Shown here: in pieces, positions 1 through 10,946 of the stretch | Numbering within the stretch: position 1 is the first letter of the stretch | How the letters are laid out: each line of letters opens with the position of its first letter | Source: Hyphomicrobium sp. | GTDB lineage: Bacteria; Pseudomonadota; Alphaproteobacteria; Rhizobiales; Hyphomicrobiaceae | Direction of reading: 5' to 3' | Length of the DNA: 64,000 nucleotides | Assembly: GCA_013141015.1 (NCBI GenBank) | Contig: JABFRT010000053.1 | Coordinates: 57,096-121,095, forward strand | The notes under the pieces: model-generated | What the model was told of the DNA's origin: nothing | Database searches by the model: none | The model's input: the letters and a program-made list of their open reading frames with translations, nothing else | Made by a program: the position numbers and the translations under genes

Positions 1-3000
1 ATCGCCGACCTGCAATTCGTGCTTCGCCAGATCAAGATCTCGGAAGCCAACTCGACCGCACATGCAGGTGCCAATGCTGTAGACCTGCGTGACGTGTACG
101 TCGATGCTCTTGGAAACGTCGTTGCAGCTGGAACGCCGGGTGCAGTGCTCGCCATTCCCGACCCTCACGTTCCCAACGGCCTGCGCACCGTAGACGGCTC
201 CTATAACAACATCGTGCCCGGCCGTGAGACGTGGGGCGCGGCCGATCAAGCGATGCCGCACATGCTGACCCCGAACTACCTGAACGATACGGATGGCGAC
301 AGCTTCGATCCCGATGGTCCTGGTCCACAGGGTCCGCTTGTGAACGGAAACTACGGTGGAAGCGGAAGTATAACCGACGCCGATCCACGGACGATTTCTA
401 ACTTAATCGTCGATATGAGTTTCAATAACCCGGCCGCCATCGTTGCGGCGTTGACGTTTGCCGGATCAACGGCAATTTACGGACCTGCAGGCGATCTGGT
501 CCAAATCCAACAGGGCTTCACGGCGCTGATGGCCGTCCTCAATAATGCAGGCGCAACGCCGGCAGACAAGCTTGCGGCACAGACAACGTTCGACACTCTC
601 ATCGCGTCCAAAGGCGTAGAGTCAACCAACGGATCGATTATTATTCCGAATGTCGCGCCGGACGAAGGACTTTCGGCACCGCTTAATGCGTGGATGACGT
701 TCTTTGGTCAGTTCTTCGATCACGGCCTCGACCTCATCGGCAAGGGTGGCAACGGCACAGTCTATGTTCCGCTGGCGGCCGACGATCCGCTTGTGACGCA
801 CGGTGTCGATGGTATCCTCGGCAACGGAGACGAAGTGCCAGCGTCACAGCAGTTCATGGCCGTGACACGTTCAACGCCGAACAACGGCTCGCAGACCAAC
901 ACCACTACGCCGTTTGTCGATCAAAACCAGACCTATACATCGAGCGCGTCACATCAAGTCTTCCTGCGTGAATATGCAATGGTCTCAGGACAACCTGTAG
1001 CAACCGGCAAGCTGCTCGACGGATCGGCCAATGGGCTGCCAACCTGGGGCGACGTCAAAGCTCAAGCCGGATTGTTCCTCGGAATTGAACTGACGGACCT
1101 CGATGTTGGCAATATTCCCGTGCTGCTTGTCGATGCGTATGGAGAATTCGTGCGCGGCCCAAATGGCTTGCCGCAAATTCTGGCGGCCTTTACGCCGGAC
1201 GGGCAGCCAATCTACGTTGAAGGCAGTCTGGCCAATCCGGTCAATCCGTCAGCCATCCAGTTGCCGGTTGGCACCGAGATTATGGGCGCCAACAACACGG
1301 TCAACATAATCACTGCTGGCGAGACAGTATCGGCCGCGCGCACCGGCCACGCCTTCCTCGACGACATCGCACACAACGCCGCGCCGGTGGTGGTTGGCGG
1401 CGCACTTGTTGCCGATAGTGATAGCACCACAGGAAACGCCGTTGCGACGGACACGTTGACCGGGCGCAAACTCGAATACGACGATGAACTTCTCGACCGC
1501 CATTACATCACCGGCGACGGCCGCGGCAACGAGAACATCGGCTTGACCACAGTCCATCACGTCTTCCATTCCGAGCACAACCGCCAGGTGGAAGCGCAGA
1601 AGCTATCGATTTTGCAAAGCGGCGACCTCAACTTCATCAACGAATGGCTGGCCGTCGATGTGGCGGCGGTCCCGACAACACCCGGCCAAATTGCCGGTCT
1701 TGTGTGGGACGGCGAACGCCTGTTCCAGGCAGCACGCTTCGCGACAGAAATGCAATATCAGCATCTCGTGTTTGAAGAATTCGCCCGCAAGATCCAGCCT
1801 GCGATCGACCCGTTCGTCTTCAACGCGGTAACGGACATCAACCCGGCCATCTTCGCCGAGTTTGCCAACACGGTCTATCGCTTCGGTCACTCGATGTTGA
1901 CCGATAACATGCCGCGGCTAAACGGCAACGGCGTGGCGTTCGACACCGATGTCGGCCTGGTTGAAGCATTCCTCAATCCGGTTCTCTTCGACCACAACGG
2001 GACGATTTCACACGATGAAGCCGCAGCCTCGATTATCCGCGGCATGACCATTGAACGCGGCAACGAAATCGACGAGTTCGTCGTCAATGCGCTGCGCAAC
2101 AATTTGCTCGGACTGCCTCTCGACCTCGCCGCAATCAACATTGCGCGCGGCCGCGACACCGGCACGCCGACACTCAACGATGCGCGTCAACAGCTCTACG
2201 CCGCCAGCGGCTCCACATTCCTGAAACCCTATGAGAGCTGGGTCGAATTTGCAGCCAACATCAAGAATCCGGCATCTGTGATAAACTTCATCGCAGCCTA
2301 CGGATTGCACACCTCCATCGTCAACGCCGACACGCTCGCCGAAAAGCGCGAGGCAGCAACGCTTCTCGTTTTCGGTGGCGCTGGCGAACCGTCCGACCGC
2401 AATGAGTTCCTAACGGCAACCGGCGGATGGACCGCAGCCAATAGCGGCCTCAACGGTATCGATTTGTGGATCGGCGGACTTGCCGAAAAGAAAATGCCGT
2501 TTGGCGGCATGCTTGGCTCAACATTCAACGCCGTATTTGAAGCGCAGCTTGAGAACTTGCAAGACGGCGACCGCTTCTATTACCTCACCCGGACGCAAGG
2601 GCAGAACTTCCTCAACGCACTGGAACAGAACTCATTTGCCAAAATGATCATGGCGAATACCGGCCTCGCCGACCCAGGCGCGGACGGCATACGCGGCACG
2701 GCCGACGACATCATTACGCGCCATATCGGCGTCGATGTGTTTGCCAACTACGACTTCGTACTTGAGGTCGATGTTAACAATCAAGCCGACTACGATCCCG
2801 GCGATATCAGTCTCACCGGCAAGGATCCTACCGGCAACGACGAGACACTTGAGGCGCTTGGCCTCGGCAAGGTGATCCGCAACAACCCTGGAACTACCGG
2901 ACCTGACAGCAACTACATCCGCGTCTTCGGCGGCGAACATATGGTTGTTGGCGGAACAAGCGGTAACGACACCATCATCACCGACTTTGGCGATGACGGC

Positions 3001-5616
3001 ATCTGGGGAGATATGGGCGATGACCGCATCGAATCGGGCGCGGGCGTCGATCTCGTCAACGGCGGCGCCGGCAACGATATCATTACCGATAGCGGCGATA
3101 CCGGCGACTTCCTTAAAGGTGACGAAGGCGACGACGTCATCGCCAATTCGAATGGCCTCGATATTCTGATGGGCGGCAGCGGCAAGGATGTCTTCTTCGT
3201 TGGCGTCGATGATACAGAAGTGTTTGCCGGCGAAGGTGACGACTTCGTGCTTGGCGGCGACGGTGTCGACTTCCTGCTCGGCAACGAAGGTAACGACTGG
3301 ATGGAGGCCGGCAAGGGCTTTGATACCACCGCTGGCGACAACTCCGAATTGTTCTTCAATTCAGCCATCAAAGGCCATGACGTGATGTTCGCCGGATCGG
3401 ACGAGCATGATTTCGACTCTGAATCCGGCGACGACATCATGGTCCAAGGCGAAAGCGTGATGCGCAACGAAGGGATGTTTGGTTTTGACTGGTCGATCTA
3501 CAAGGGATCGAATGTACCCGCCGACGCTGACCTGCGTATCCCGATCTTCACGACAGACCAAGCAGATGTCCTGCGCAACCGATTTGACAAGGTTGAAGCG
3601 TTGTCCGGCTGGAACCGCGATGACGTACTGCGCGGCGATGACCGGGTGACAAACCCCGACGGCAGTTCTGCCGAAGGCGTATTCTTTAACGACGAGTTGA
3701 CACAAGCGGGCGTCGACCGGATTGAGGGCCTGCGCGCGCTCCTCGGCAACCTGATAGCGGCGGCACCAGTTGGACCGAACGTCAATCTGGAAAACGTCAA
3801 AGCCTTTGATGCCGGCAACATTCTGCTCGGCGGCGCGGGCGACGATCTGCTCCAAGGCAATGGTGGCGACGACGTTCTGGATGGCGACGCGTGGCTGAAC
3901 GTGCGCATCAGGATAACCAGTGCTGGAAACGAAAACACGGCTGCCAACCAGATCGCGACGGTCGACAGTTTGAAGCATGTCTTTACTGCAACCCAGAACC
4001 CCGCATGGGCTGGGAAGTCTCTGTATGAACTTCTTATTGCGCGAACAATCGTACCGAACCAACTTCATATCGTTCGCGAACTCTCAACGCAGGGTGTCGA
4101 TATAAACGACCGCGACGTTGCACTTTTCAACGATGTGCGTGCCAACTACACGATCACCCGCAACACCGATGGCACGACGACGGTAACCCACAATACCGTC
4201 GGCGCAATCATCGATCCGCGGACCGGACGCAACATCGTATCGGACGGCACGGACACACTGCGCAACATTGAGTCCGCCCGCTTCTTTGACGGTGTTGAAG
4301 TTTCCTTCGGCAACCGCGCACCTACCGGCGTTCCGGCAATTACCGGCACCGAGAATATTCTGACGGCCAACCGCTCCGGTATCGCCGATGCTGATGGGCT
4401 GCCGGGTGCAGCTGGCTTCAGCTACGTCTGGCAACGTTCAGCCAACGGCGTGAATAACTGGGCAAATGTCGGCACAGGGGTGACCTTCGATACCGGCACA
4501 AACCAGGACTTCCACAGGGTCATCGTCAACTATACCGACAATACCGGCCGGGCCGAATCGGTTACGTCCGTAATGACCGCCAGGGTAGGCACGATTGCGG
4601 CGAACAATCCGCTCAACGGCAACGCCGGCATCAATCTTCTGAATGGACGCAACGGCAGCGATCTACTGGTTGGTGGCGTTGGCAACGACATCCTGAACGC
4701 TGGCGGTGACAACGATACACTGGATGGCGGCGTTGGCAACGATGCCTTGAACGGCGGCGGCGGTAACGACACAGCAACCTACCTCGGCGCAACAGGCTCC
4801 GTAACCGTCAATCTCGCGGCTGGCAGCGCCACAGGCGCAGCCGGCACCGACACGCTGAACTCGGTTGAAAATGTCATCGGCAGCAGCTTCGCCGACAGCA
4901 TCACGGGCGACGCAAATGTCAACGTGCTCTCGGGCGGCGCAGGCAATGATACGCTCAGCGGCGGCGGCGGCGCGGACAATCTCTACGGCGGCTCCGGAAG
5001 CGATGCTTTGATTGTTGACAATGTGGGCGACGGCGTTTTCGAGGTTGCGGGCGGTGGAACCAACGACTTCGTTTATACGACAGTCAGTTATACGCTAGGC
5101 GCCGGACAGGAAATCGAAGGATTTTCGATTCGGCAACAGGCCTCGACAAATGCAATGAATCTTACCGGCAACGAGTTCCGCCAAGTGATGCGCGGCAACG
5201 ACGGCGTCAATACGATCCTAGGTGGCGGAGGTAACGACAGTCTTTATGGATATGGAGGTGGCGATATTCTGGAGAGCCACGCTGGCAACGATCATTTGTT
5301 CGGCGGTGCCGGGGTCGACTACTTCCAGTTCCGCCAAGCGCAGAGCGCGACGTCGGGAATTGATCGTATCTATGATTTTACGGTTGCCGACTTCATCCGC
5401 ATTGACGCGACGGCGGTCAACGCCGACACCGCACTGGCAGCTGCCGCCTTCGTGCTTGGCACAGCGGCGCTCGACAACAACGACCGTGTCCTGTATGATC
5501 GGACCACCGGCGCGGTGTACTTCGATGCCGACGGCACGGGCGCTCAAACCAAGTGGCTATTTGCCGTCCTAGATTCTAAACCTGAAATTACGGCTGCTGA
5601 TTTCCGGCTGTTCTGA
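1..5616 (+). CDS. RTX-type animal haem peroxidase family exoprotein (5' end outside window)
   Basis: A very large secreted protein whose reading frame is open back to base 1, so the true start lies upstream; at least 1,870 residues are visible. The N-terminal half looks like an animal-type haem peroxidase. A distal-histidine region reads FFGQFFDHG (His codon at 721-723) and a proximal-histidine region reads YRFGHSM (around 1876-1896). An Ig-like stretch lies at about 4315-4590. Glycine/aspartate-rich RTX nonapeptides (GGxGxD type) occur at about 2950-3330, 3820-3890, 4650-4770, 4915-4995 and 5215-5320, and should bind calcium after export. The protein ends in Leu-Phe after a terminal module that is almost shared with the convergent protease, which suggests a type I secretion signal. 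No signal peptide can be judged because the start is missing. The family call is firm; the substrate is unknown. Confidence 0.88.
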   Translation: MADLQFVLRQIKISEANSTAHAGANAVDLRDVYVDALGNVVAAGTPGAVLAIPDPHVPNGLRTVDGSYNNIVPGRETWGAADQAMPHMLTPNYLNDTDGDSFDPDGPGPQGPLVNGNYGGSGSITDADPRTISNLIVDMSFNNPAAIVAALTFAGSTAIYGPAGDLVQIQQGFTALMAVLNNAGATPADKLAAQTTFDTLIASKGVESTNGSIIIPNVAPDEGLSAPLNAWMTFFGQFFDHGLDLIGKGGNGTVYVPLAADDPLVTHGVDGILGNGDEVPASQQFMAVTRSTPNNGSQTNTTTPFVDQNQTYTSSASHQVFLREYAMVSGQPVATGKLLDGSANGLPTWGDVKAQAGLFLGIELTDLDVGNIPVLLVDAYGEFVRGPNGLPQILAAFTPDGQPIYVEGSLANPVNPSAIQLPVGTEIMGANNTVNIITAGETVSAARTGHAFLDDIAHNAAPVVVGGALVADSDSTTGNAVATDTLTGRKLEYDDELLDRHYITGDGRGNENIGLTTVHHVFHSEHNRQVEAQKLSILQSGDLNFINEWLAVDVAAVPTTPGQIAGLVWDGERLFQAARFATEMQYQHLVFEEFARKIQPAIDPFVFNAVTDINPAIFAEFANTVYRFGHSMLTDNMPRLNGNGVAFDTDVGLVEAFLNPVLFDHNGTISHDEAAASIIRGMTIERGNEIDEFVVNALRNNLLGLPLDLAAINIARGRDTGTPTLNDARQQLYAASGSTFLKPYESWVEFAANIKNPASVINFIAAYGLHTSIVNADTLAEKREAATLLVFGGAGEPSDRNEFLTATGGWTAANSGLNGIDLWIGGLAEKKMPFGGMLGSTFNAVFEAQLENLQDGDRFYYLTRTQGQNFLNALEQNSFAKMIMANTGLADPGADGIRGTADDIITRHIGVDVFANYDFVLEVDVNNQADYDPGDISLTGKDPTGNDETLEALGLGKVIRNNPGTTGPDSNYIRVFGGEHMVVGGTSGNDTIITDFGDDGIWGDMGDDRIESGAGVDLVNGGAGNDIITDSGDTGDFLKGDEGDDVIANSNGLDILMGGSGKDVFFVGVDDTEVFAGEGDDFVLGGDGVDFLLGNEGNDWMEAGKGFDTTAGDNSELFFNSAIKGHDVMFAGSDEHDFDSESGDDIMVQGESVMRNEGMFGFDWSIYKGSNVPADADLRIPIFTTDQADVLRNRFDKVEALSGWNRDDVLRGDDRVTNPDGSSAEGVFFNDELTQAGVDRIEGLRALLGNLIAAAPVGPNVNLENVKAFDAGNILLGGAGDDLLQGNGGDDVLDGDAWLNVRIRITSAGNENTAANQIATVDSLKHVFTATQNPAWAGKSLYELLIARTIVPNQLHIVRELSTQGVDINDRDVALFNDVRANYTITRNTDGTTTVTHNTVGAIIDPRTGRNIVSDGTDTLRNIESARFFDGVEVSFGNRAPTGVPAITGTENILTANRSGIADADGLPGAAGFSYVWQRSANGVNNWANVGTGVTFDTGTNQDFHRVIVNYTDNTGRAESVTSVMTARVGTIAANNPLNGNAGINLLNGRNGSDLLVGGVGNDILNAGGDNDTLDGGVGNDALNGGGGNDTATYLGATGSVTVNLAAGSATGAAGTDTLNSVENVIGSSFADSITGDANVNVLSGGAGNDTLSGGGGADNLYGGSGSDALIVDNVGDGVFEVAGGGTNDFVYTTVSYTLGAGQEIEGFSIRQQASTNAMNLTGNEFRQVMRGNDGVNTILGGGGNDSLYGYGGGDILESHAGNDHLFGGAGVDYFQFRQAQSATSGIDRIYDFTVADFIRIDATAVNADTALAAAAFVLGTAALDNNDRVLYDRTTGAVYFDADGTGAQTKWLFAVLDSKPEITAADFRLF

Positions 5617-5652
5617 TCGCCTTACCGGCATCAGAATGAGAAGTAGTAATGG

Positions 5653-5679
5653 CACGCGCCGCTTCAAATGCGGCGCGTG
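5653..5679. terminator. Perfect 10-bp hairpin between convergent RTX genes
   Basis: The arms CACGCGCCGC (5653-5662) and GCGGCGCGTG (5670-5679) pair perfectly around a 7-nt loop. The hairpin lies 37 bp past the peroxidase stop and before the protease stop on the other strand. It has no strong T-run on either side, so it may be a bidirectional transcript-end stabiliser rather than a classic Rho-independent terminator. Confidence 0.6.
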
Positions 5680-5767
5680 TGTGCATTTGGTGCTACCAAT
5701 CCATAAATTCCCTCGGCCGAAGCGGCCCGCGACAGGGCACCCGGGATGACGCCATCTTGGCGCACGC

Positions 5768-8700
5768 TCAGAACAACACGATATCCTCTGACGTTACGAC
5801 CGGTTTGTTATCGAGGACCACGAACAGAATTTTTGCGACAGCCCCGTTACCATCGGCGTCGAACCACATTGAGCCGGTCGAAGCATCATAGATTACATGG
5901 TCTGACGCATCGAGAGCGGTGGTGCCTAAGGCGAACTCGGTGGATAAAAGCCCACGCTCCGCCGCCACGGAGATCGCGTCGATCTTTATGTAGTCGGCGG
6001 CGGCAAAATCATAAATCCGGTCAATGCCGGAGGCGGCGCCTAACTGCGACTGGCGGAATTGGAAGCGGTCAACGCCCGCCCCGCCAAACAGCGCATCGTT
6101 ACCCGCTTGACTTTCAAGCGTGTCGTTGCCGCCATAGCCATAGAGGCTATCGTTCCCGCCTCCAGCAAGGATGGTGTTGTTGCCATTGTTTCCGCGAATG
6201 ACTTGCCTGAACGCGTTGCCCGTCAGGCTGACCGGATTGGTGCCCGCCTGGGGATTGGCCGAAAGCCCCTCGATCTCTTGTCCTGCAGCCAAAGCATAAT
6301 TTGTAGTTGTATAGACGTAGTCGTTCGTTCCGCCACCAACGACTTCAAACACTTTGTCGGCGCTGGTGTTGACCACCATTTTATCGTCGCCGGAGCCGCC
6401 GTACAAGAAGTCGGCTCCATCGCCGCCGTTTAATAGGTCGCCGCTGCCGCCACCGTAAATGGTATCGCTGCCACCTTGACCGAATAGGTAGTTCGCAAGG
6501 CTGTCGCCGGCCACCTCATCATTGCCGGCCCCACCGGACAAGCCTTCGATACCGGCGTATGTATCACCGGCGGCGGCCGCGCCGGAGTTTAGCGCGGGGT
6601 TATCGAGACGAATTATCAGATCGCCATAGTTGGCATCATCGTAGCGCGCATAGTCGATAGCTGCGTCGTCGCCACCAATGTGCCTGTCCGCACCAAGGCC
6701 GCCCCAAAGGTTGTCGGCACCCGCGCCCCCCGACAGCTGGTTTGCGCCATTATTGCCGGCAATATTGTCGTTGCCATTGCCGAGTGTAACATTCTCGATG
6801 TCTGTATAGTTATCAGTGCCGGTCTTCGCGTTCGAGAAAGTTCCGTTGCCGCCCGCGCCGAGCGTGATCGTTACGTTGCCGGTTGCATCTGACCAATCGG
6901 CCGTATCAGAACCGTCACCTCCTTTAAGCGTGTCATTGCCAAAGCCGCCACTTAAAGTGTCATCGCCAGCGCCACCATCAAGAATGTCTTCCATAGTCGT
7001 TGCCGCCCGCACGATTGTCACCGTTGGCGGCGTGCCTGCGCCTGCGGCAATGGCCGGCGCATCGCCTCCGTGCGCATCAATTACCGATCCATCGGCCATA
7101 ACTTGCCAATTCAGTTTCAAATCCGGCGTATTGGCAGGATCTCTCAGCGCTACAGTGGCGGTCGCGCGGACTTCGTCAGACGTAAGCGCGCGCGTATAGA
7201 TACGAACATCACCTATAGCTCCGCCAACGTGATCGAGTGTTACAGCCCCGGCTCCACTGCCGAGGCTTTGTCCCGTCTTCAGATTTGTGCCCGATTTCAC
7301 GAGGCCGCCGTCAAGGTAGTGGGCAAAAGTTCCGGTTGTGTTGTCCCAGGTGAATGAAACGCGATGGCCAATGCCATTACCAAGTTGCGCCACCGAAATA
7401 TCCGAATAGGTCCACGACCCGCCAACTGAAATCCAAAGCCCCGGCGCACCGGTGTTGGAGGGATCAAGCAACAGGCTGACACCTGGGAAGTCCAAGAACC
7501 ACTGTCCTACAGGAGCTGTCAGAAAGTTGACTTCAAATTCCAGCGTCAGCGCAGTCGTTGGCAAGCCCGTCAGGTTGGTTTGCTGTACCGATTGGCCTGT
7601 AGCACCATTGGCATTCAGTGTCAGGCCTCGGATCACCGGATCGCCCGCCAGGCCACCATCACCGGTCAATATGTCGTTACCGGCGCCGCCGTATAGCTGG
7701 TCGCTGCCGCGGCCTCCAATGATCGTGTCATTGTCTGGCCCGAGCACCGGGGGGGCCGTCGAGCGGACCGTAGCACCGTTGACGATGGCCAGATCGGTAT
7801 TGATTAGCGCCGGATCGACCACCACACCTTCGGGGGGCGTACCGAAGACATTGAGTTCGGCGATGTGCAGGAAGTTCGTGATCTGGTTTATGCGGACTGC
7901 ACTCGCCGTGGTTTCCTGCGCCAGCGAAATGTTGATAGTTTGACCGCTTCCTGCACCAGAGATTGCAACGGATGTAGAGATGACGTTGCCGCCGCCATCC
8001 AATAGCGATACCGTCGCTCCATTCAGGCGATCGCCCCAAGACGGCCTGTTGATGATCTGGACGAAGCTGACTGCAAGGGGCTGATCGAAGTTCATCTGCA
8101 GCCATTCATTGCCGCCGTTCAATGTGTGATTAAATGTTGCGGTGCTGTTGTCGAAGACATTCGCTGGCCCGCTCGACTGGTCATAGCTCGAACTCTGAGT
8201 GAGCGTGAACGTATTGGCCGGCAGCAGACTCGTCAGATCGACGGCTGGGTTGACGACCGCAACATCGGTGACGGCCGCCGTGTCGCCAGTCTTCACTTGC
8301 CAGTTATGCACAAGCCCTTGCTCGGCACCTGTCAGTGCAACGAATGCGCTATTGCTGATTTCACCCTCTGTCCGCGAAACATTGAACAGGCGCAAATCGC
8401 CCAACACACCTTGAAATACCTGCGCTGTGTCGAACCCGCCCGCCGTCGCGTCCTGCTCCTGACCGAATACGAGTGTTCCGCCGGTTTTGATGTTTGCACC
8501 AATGGCCGCGGTGTAGATTCCCGCATGAGCCCCCGCGCCGTCGATGTAAAGACCGACTGCTCCGGTTGACTTGTCCCAAGTCAGCGATAACCGGTGCGGT
8601 TCGCCATCCAGCAGGCTTGCCATCAAAACGCCGGTGTCGTAGGCGGCCGCGTTGGCGATAGTGAGCTTGAGAGTGCCTGAACCTTCAAGCAGGAACTGGT

Positions 8701-10198
8701 TGTCGTTGCCGCTGACGTTGTATGAAGCAAATGCGGTCAGACTGGACGGCGCACCAGCAAGCTTGACCATCTGTTCAAAGGTAAATTGGCTGCCCGACAA
8801 CGCCGTTATTCCCGTCGCTGCCAAGTATTGGTTGCGCGCCACCGTCCCCAAATTCATTTCAACACCGATGAAGTCGCGGGGATTGGCGATCACAACAGGT
8901 GCGAGGTCTGTGTTGCCATAGATCCGGTCGTTACCGTCGTTGCCGCGCAGCGTATTGCCGGTGGTGTTGCCAAACACGATATCATCGCCGTAGCCGCCGA
9001 TGGCATTTTCCACCACAGCGCCGTAGGCAATGCCGATCGACATTTCCTGCCCGCCGGCATTTGAATACCCGCCTTCCGTCAAATCGATCTGAGCGTCTTG
9101 GATGTATTTGGAAAGATCGAGCGTATCACTGCCGCCAGCGTCCCAAATGGTAACAGGGGCGACCTTGCCCTCTTGCGCCATCATGTCATCGAAATTGAGC
9201 GACAAGCGGTCTGTGATGTTGGAATTGAAACCGTAGACGGTGTCGCCCGTCCGCGTTGTCATATCGGCGCCGTAGTAGTAGTGGATGGCCGCCACGTCGT
9301 TGACCATCGGCGTTCCCGCATCGGCTGTCCAAGTAACCTCCGCGTCGCCATTGGAGTTGTACGACATGACCGTATAGACGTTGTTCTCCTGAAGATAGTT
9401 GAGACCGTTGTACAAGGGTCCCGGATATGATCCGGAGTGGGAAAAGCCGAGCGTGTGGCCGACCTCATGCAGCATCCAGTAGGCGAAGTAAAAATTGCCC
9501 ACGGTCCAATCGCGCGTCTCAGGTGGATTGAGATCGAAGTTGTATATCCAGACGTCTCCGTCGGTGCCAAGCCCCGCGGGTGCGCCGCCTGCCGTGTTGA
9601 TCAGCGTGGAGTTAAAGAAGCGCATGTCTGAATTGGCGTCAGTGCCCGCTTCAACAAAATTGAGCGGAACGAGATCGTCCCAAAGTCCAACAGCAAGCCG
9701 CGCCGACGTGGCCTGTGCGGCCGAAAACGAGCGCAGCGTGCCGTAGCGGCCGGTGCCAATGTAGTCTACCGGCTCATCGGGCGTATTTGGATCGGTATCG
9801 ACCACAGGAAAGCTGTACGTGATTGTTGGATAACCGGAAGCAAAGGCTGGCCGCCAATAGCTATAGTTTGCAATCGTATCAACCGCTTGATCTGTCGTGT
9901 AGTTGACGAGCGTGTTGCCGGTGGCGGCAAGTGCCGTGGCAGCGATGCGGGCTTCGTAGATTTCACGCGGCGTCAGATCGGCTAAGGGCATGTGAATTCC
10001 TAATTGTTTGGCATCGGAAGCGCTCGCGAAACGCCATTGTTTGCGCGCTATGTCGGCGTTTTCTGCCACGACGGTCGCGAGCCAAATTGGCAATGACGCG
10101 TCATGCTCGTGACCACCGTTAGAATCGCCGCCATCATGTCCGGCTATCAGCCCCTCCCCACGAAGGTAAACCGCACGCGACCGGTTGCGTATGGTCAA
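5768..10198 (-). CDS. RTX-type M10 (serralysin-like) metalloprotease with LamG-like and F5/8C-like modules
   Basis: A predicted secreted zinc metalloprotease of about 1,476 residues. The zinc site is HEVGHTLGFSH (residues about 244-254, matching HExxHxxGxxH), followed by a Met-turn VMSY near residue 278. RTX repeats follow at about residues 420-440. Two concanavalin/LamG-like segments (about 450-650 and 870-1050) flank a discoidin (F5/8 type C)-like region at about 680-790. More RTX blocks run from about 1090 to the end, and the C-terminus is Leu-Phe. The chosen start is TTG at 10198; an ATG at 9991 is an alternative, so the N-terminus is uncertain. There is no Sec signal, which fits type I secretion. 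It is convergent with the RTX peroxidase and shares its C-terminal module. It is larger than typical serralysins (about 480 residues) because of the added modules. Confidence 0.88.
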   Translation of the reverse strand: MTIRNRSRAVYLRGEGLIAGHDGGDSNGGHEHDASLPIWLATVVAENADIARKQWRFASASDAKQLGIHMPLADLTPREIYEARIAATALAATGNTLVNYTTDQAVDTIANYSYWRPAFASGYPTITYSFPVVDTDPNTPDEPVDYIGTGRYGTLRSFSAAQATSARLAVGLWDDLVPLNFVEAGTDANSDMRFFNSTLINTAGGAPAGLGTDGDVWIYNFDLNPPETRDWTVGNFYFAYWMLHEVGHTLGFSHSGSYPGPLYNGLNYLQENNVYTVMSYNSNGDAEVTWTADAGTPMVNDVAAIHYYYGADMTTRTGDTVYGFNSNITDRLSLNFDDMMAQEGKVAPVTIWDAGGSDTLDLSKYIQDAQIDLTEGGYSNAGGQEMSIGIAYGAVVENAIGGYGDDIVFGNTTGNTLRGNDGNDRIYGNTDLAPVVIANPRDFIGVEMNLGTVARNQYLAATGITALSGSQFTFEQMVKLAGAPSSLTAFASYNVSGNDNQFLLEGSGTLKLTIANAAAYDTGVLMASLLDGEPHRLSLTWDKSTGAVGLYIDGAGAHAGIYTAAIGANIKTGGTLVFGQEQDATAGGFDTAQVFQGVLGDLRLFNVSRTEGEISNSAFVALTGAEQGLVHNWQVKTGDTAAVTDVAVVNPAVDLTSLLPANTFTLTQSSSYDQSSGPANVFDNSTATFNHTLNGGNEWLQMNFDQPLAVSFVQIINRPSWGDRLNGATVSLLDGGGNVISTSVAISGAGSGQTINISLAQETTASAVRINQITNFLHIAELNVFGTPPEGVVVDPALINTDLAIVNGATVRSTAPPVLGPDNDTIIGGRGSDQLYGGAGNDILTGDGGLAGDPVIRGLTLNANGATGQSVQQTNLTGLPTTALTLEFEVNFLTAPVGQWFLDFPGVSLLLDPSNTGAPGLWISVGGSWTYSDISVAQLGNGIGHRVSFTWDNTTGTFAHYLDGGLVKSGTNLKTGQSLGSGAGAVTLDHVGGAIGDVRIYTRALTSDEVRATATVALRDPANTPDLKLNWQVMADGSVIDAHGGDAPAIAAGAGTPPTVTIVRAATTMEDILDGGAGDDTLSGGFGNDTLKGGDGSDTADWSDATGNVTITLGAGGNGTFSNAKTGTDNYTDIENVTLGNGNDNIAGNNGANQLSGGAGADNLWGGLGADRHIGGDDAAIDYARYDDANYGDLIIRLDNPALNSGAAAAGDTYAGIEGLSGGAGNDEVAGDSLANYLFGQGGSDTIYGGGSGDLLNGGDGADFLYGGSGDDKMVVNTSADKVFEVVGGGTNDYVYTTTNYALAAGQEIEGLSANPQAGTNPVSLTGNAFRQVIRGNNGNNTILAGGGNDSLYGYGGNDTLESQAGNDALFGGAGVDRFQFRQSQLGAASGIDRIYDFAAADYIKIDAISVAAERGLLSTEFALGTTALDASDHVIYDASTGSMWFDADGNGAVAKILFVVLDNKPVVTSEDIVLF

Positions 10199-10946
10199 TA
10201 AATCGCTAACGGCGAGCGCAGCATTCCCCTATCGGTTCGCGCCCTCTGGTACTAGTAGCCGTGTGCTAAAATAGATTTACTGTTGCTGATTGCATTCGCG
10301 CTAAGGCGGCCGTGCAATTGCTACAATTTTGACAGCAAATCGCGCGCTGCCAATCCCCAAGGCACATAGGGCATCCGGGGGCTAAATGTGGCCGTTGGCA
10401 AGCCGGAACGAGGAAAGCTTTGCTGGCAAGCTAGGTATGGGTATCAACAATGGGCTATTGCTGAAGCACATAGGTGCCGAGCGTGACGCATACCGGAGTA
10501 AGGCCTTTTGCATGAGCCCCCATCGGGGACTGCGGGATTTCGAACCCCGAGCACGCTTCGAGCTATGCCCCCCAAATTAAGACAGGCCACCAACAGCCAT
10601 CTTTGCGGGGAGATACGCTTAGCCTTTTCTAGTGCTCTCGACGTCACCACAGGGGTTCATCGAAGCGGACCAAGTTTCGGAAGATCCATTTATAGATCGG
10701 CATATTCTCACTGAGCCGGCTGGCGCCCTTGACCGAAACCGCCCTTCGACCGGCTGCCGGAAAATGCCCCTAGGCAACCGTTGGGCAACGGCATATCCAC
10801 CTTAGCTTTACCTTAGTTAGCGGACACTTTAACATCATTGCAGAGCTATTCGCTGAAGCGCGACTTCGGGAAGCGGAGGCGACGTGCCAAACGTTCCATA
10901 CGACTGACATCGCTGAGAACTGTATCCACGATAGGAGAATACGACG
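10199..10946. other. Intergenic region, no supported gene
   Basis: About 750 bp between the divergent protease and the biosynthetic operon. Short open frames here lack ribosome sites, recognisable domains or conserved-looking composition. The region must hold the promoters of both flanking units, but I cannot assign -35/-10 boxes with confidence. A T-arm-like hairpin near 10535-10555 on the minus strand is not part of a full tRNA. The last bases before 10947 carry the Shine-Dalgarno AGGAG of the next gene. Confidence 0.5.

Noticed and set aside
1..10198. Many additional open frames opposite or inside the RTX genes
   Set aside because: They are antisense or shifted shadows of GGxGxD repeat coding DNA, low in complexity and without ribosome sites.
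10530..10560. T-arm-like hairpin (stem around TTCGAAA) on the minus strand suggesting a tRNA
   Set aside because: No matching acceptor stem, anticodon arm or D-arm at the right distance on either side.
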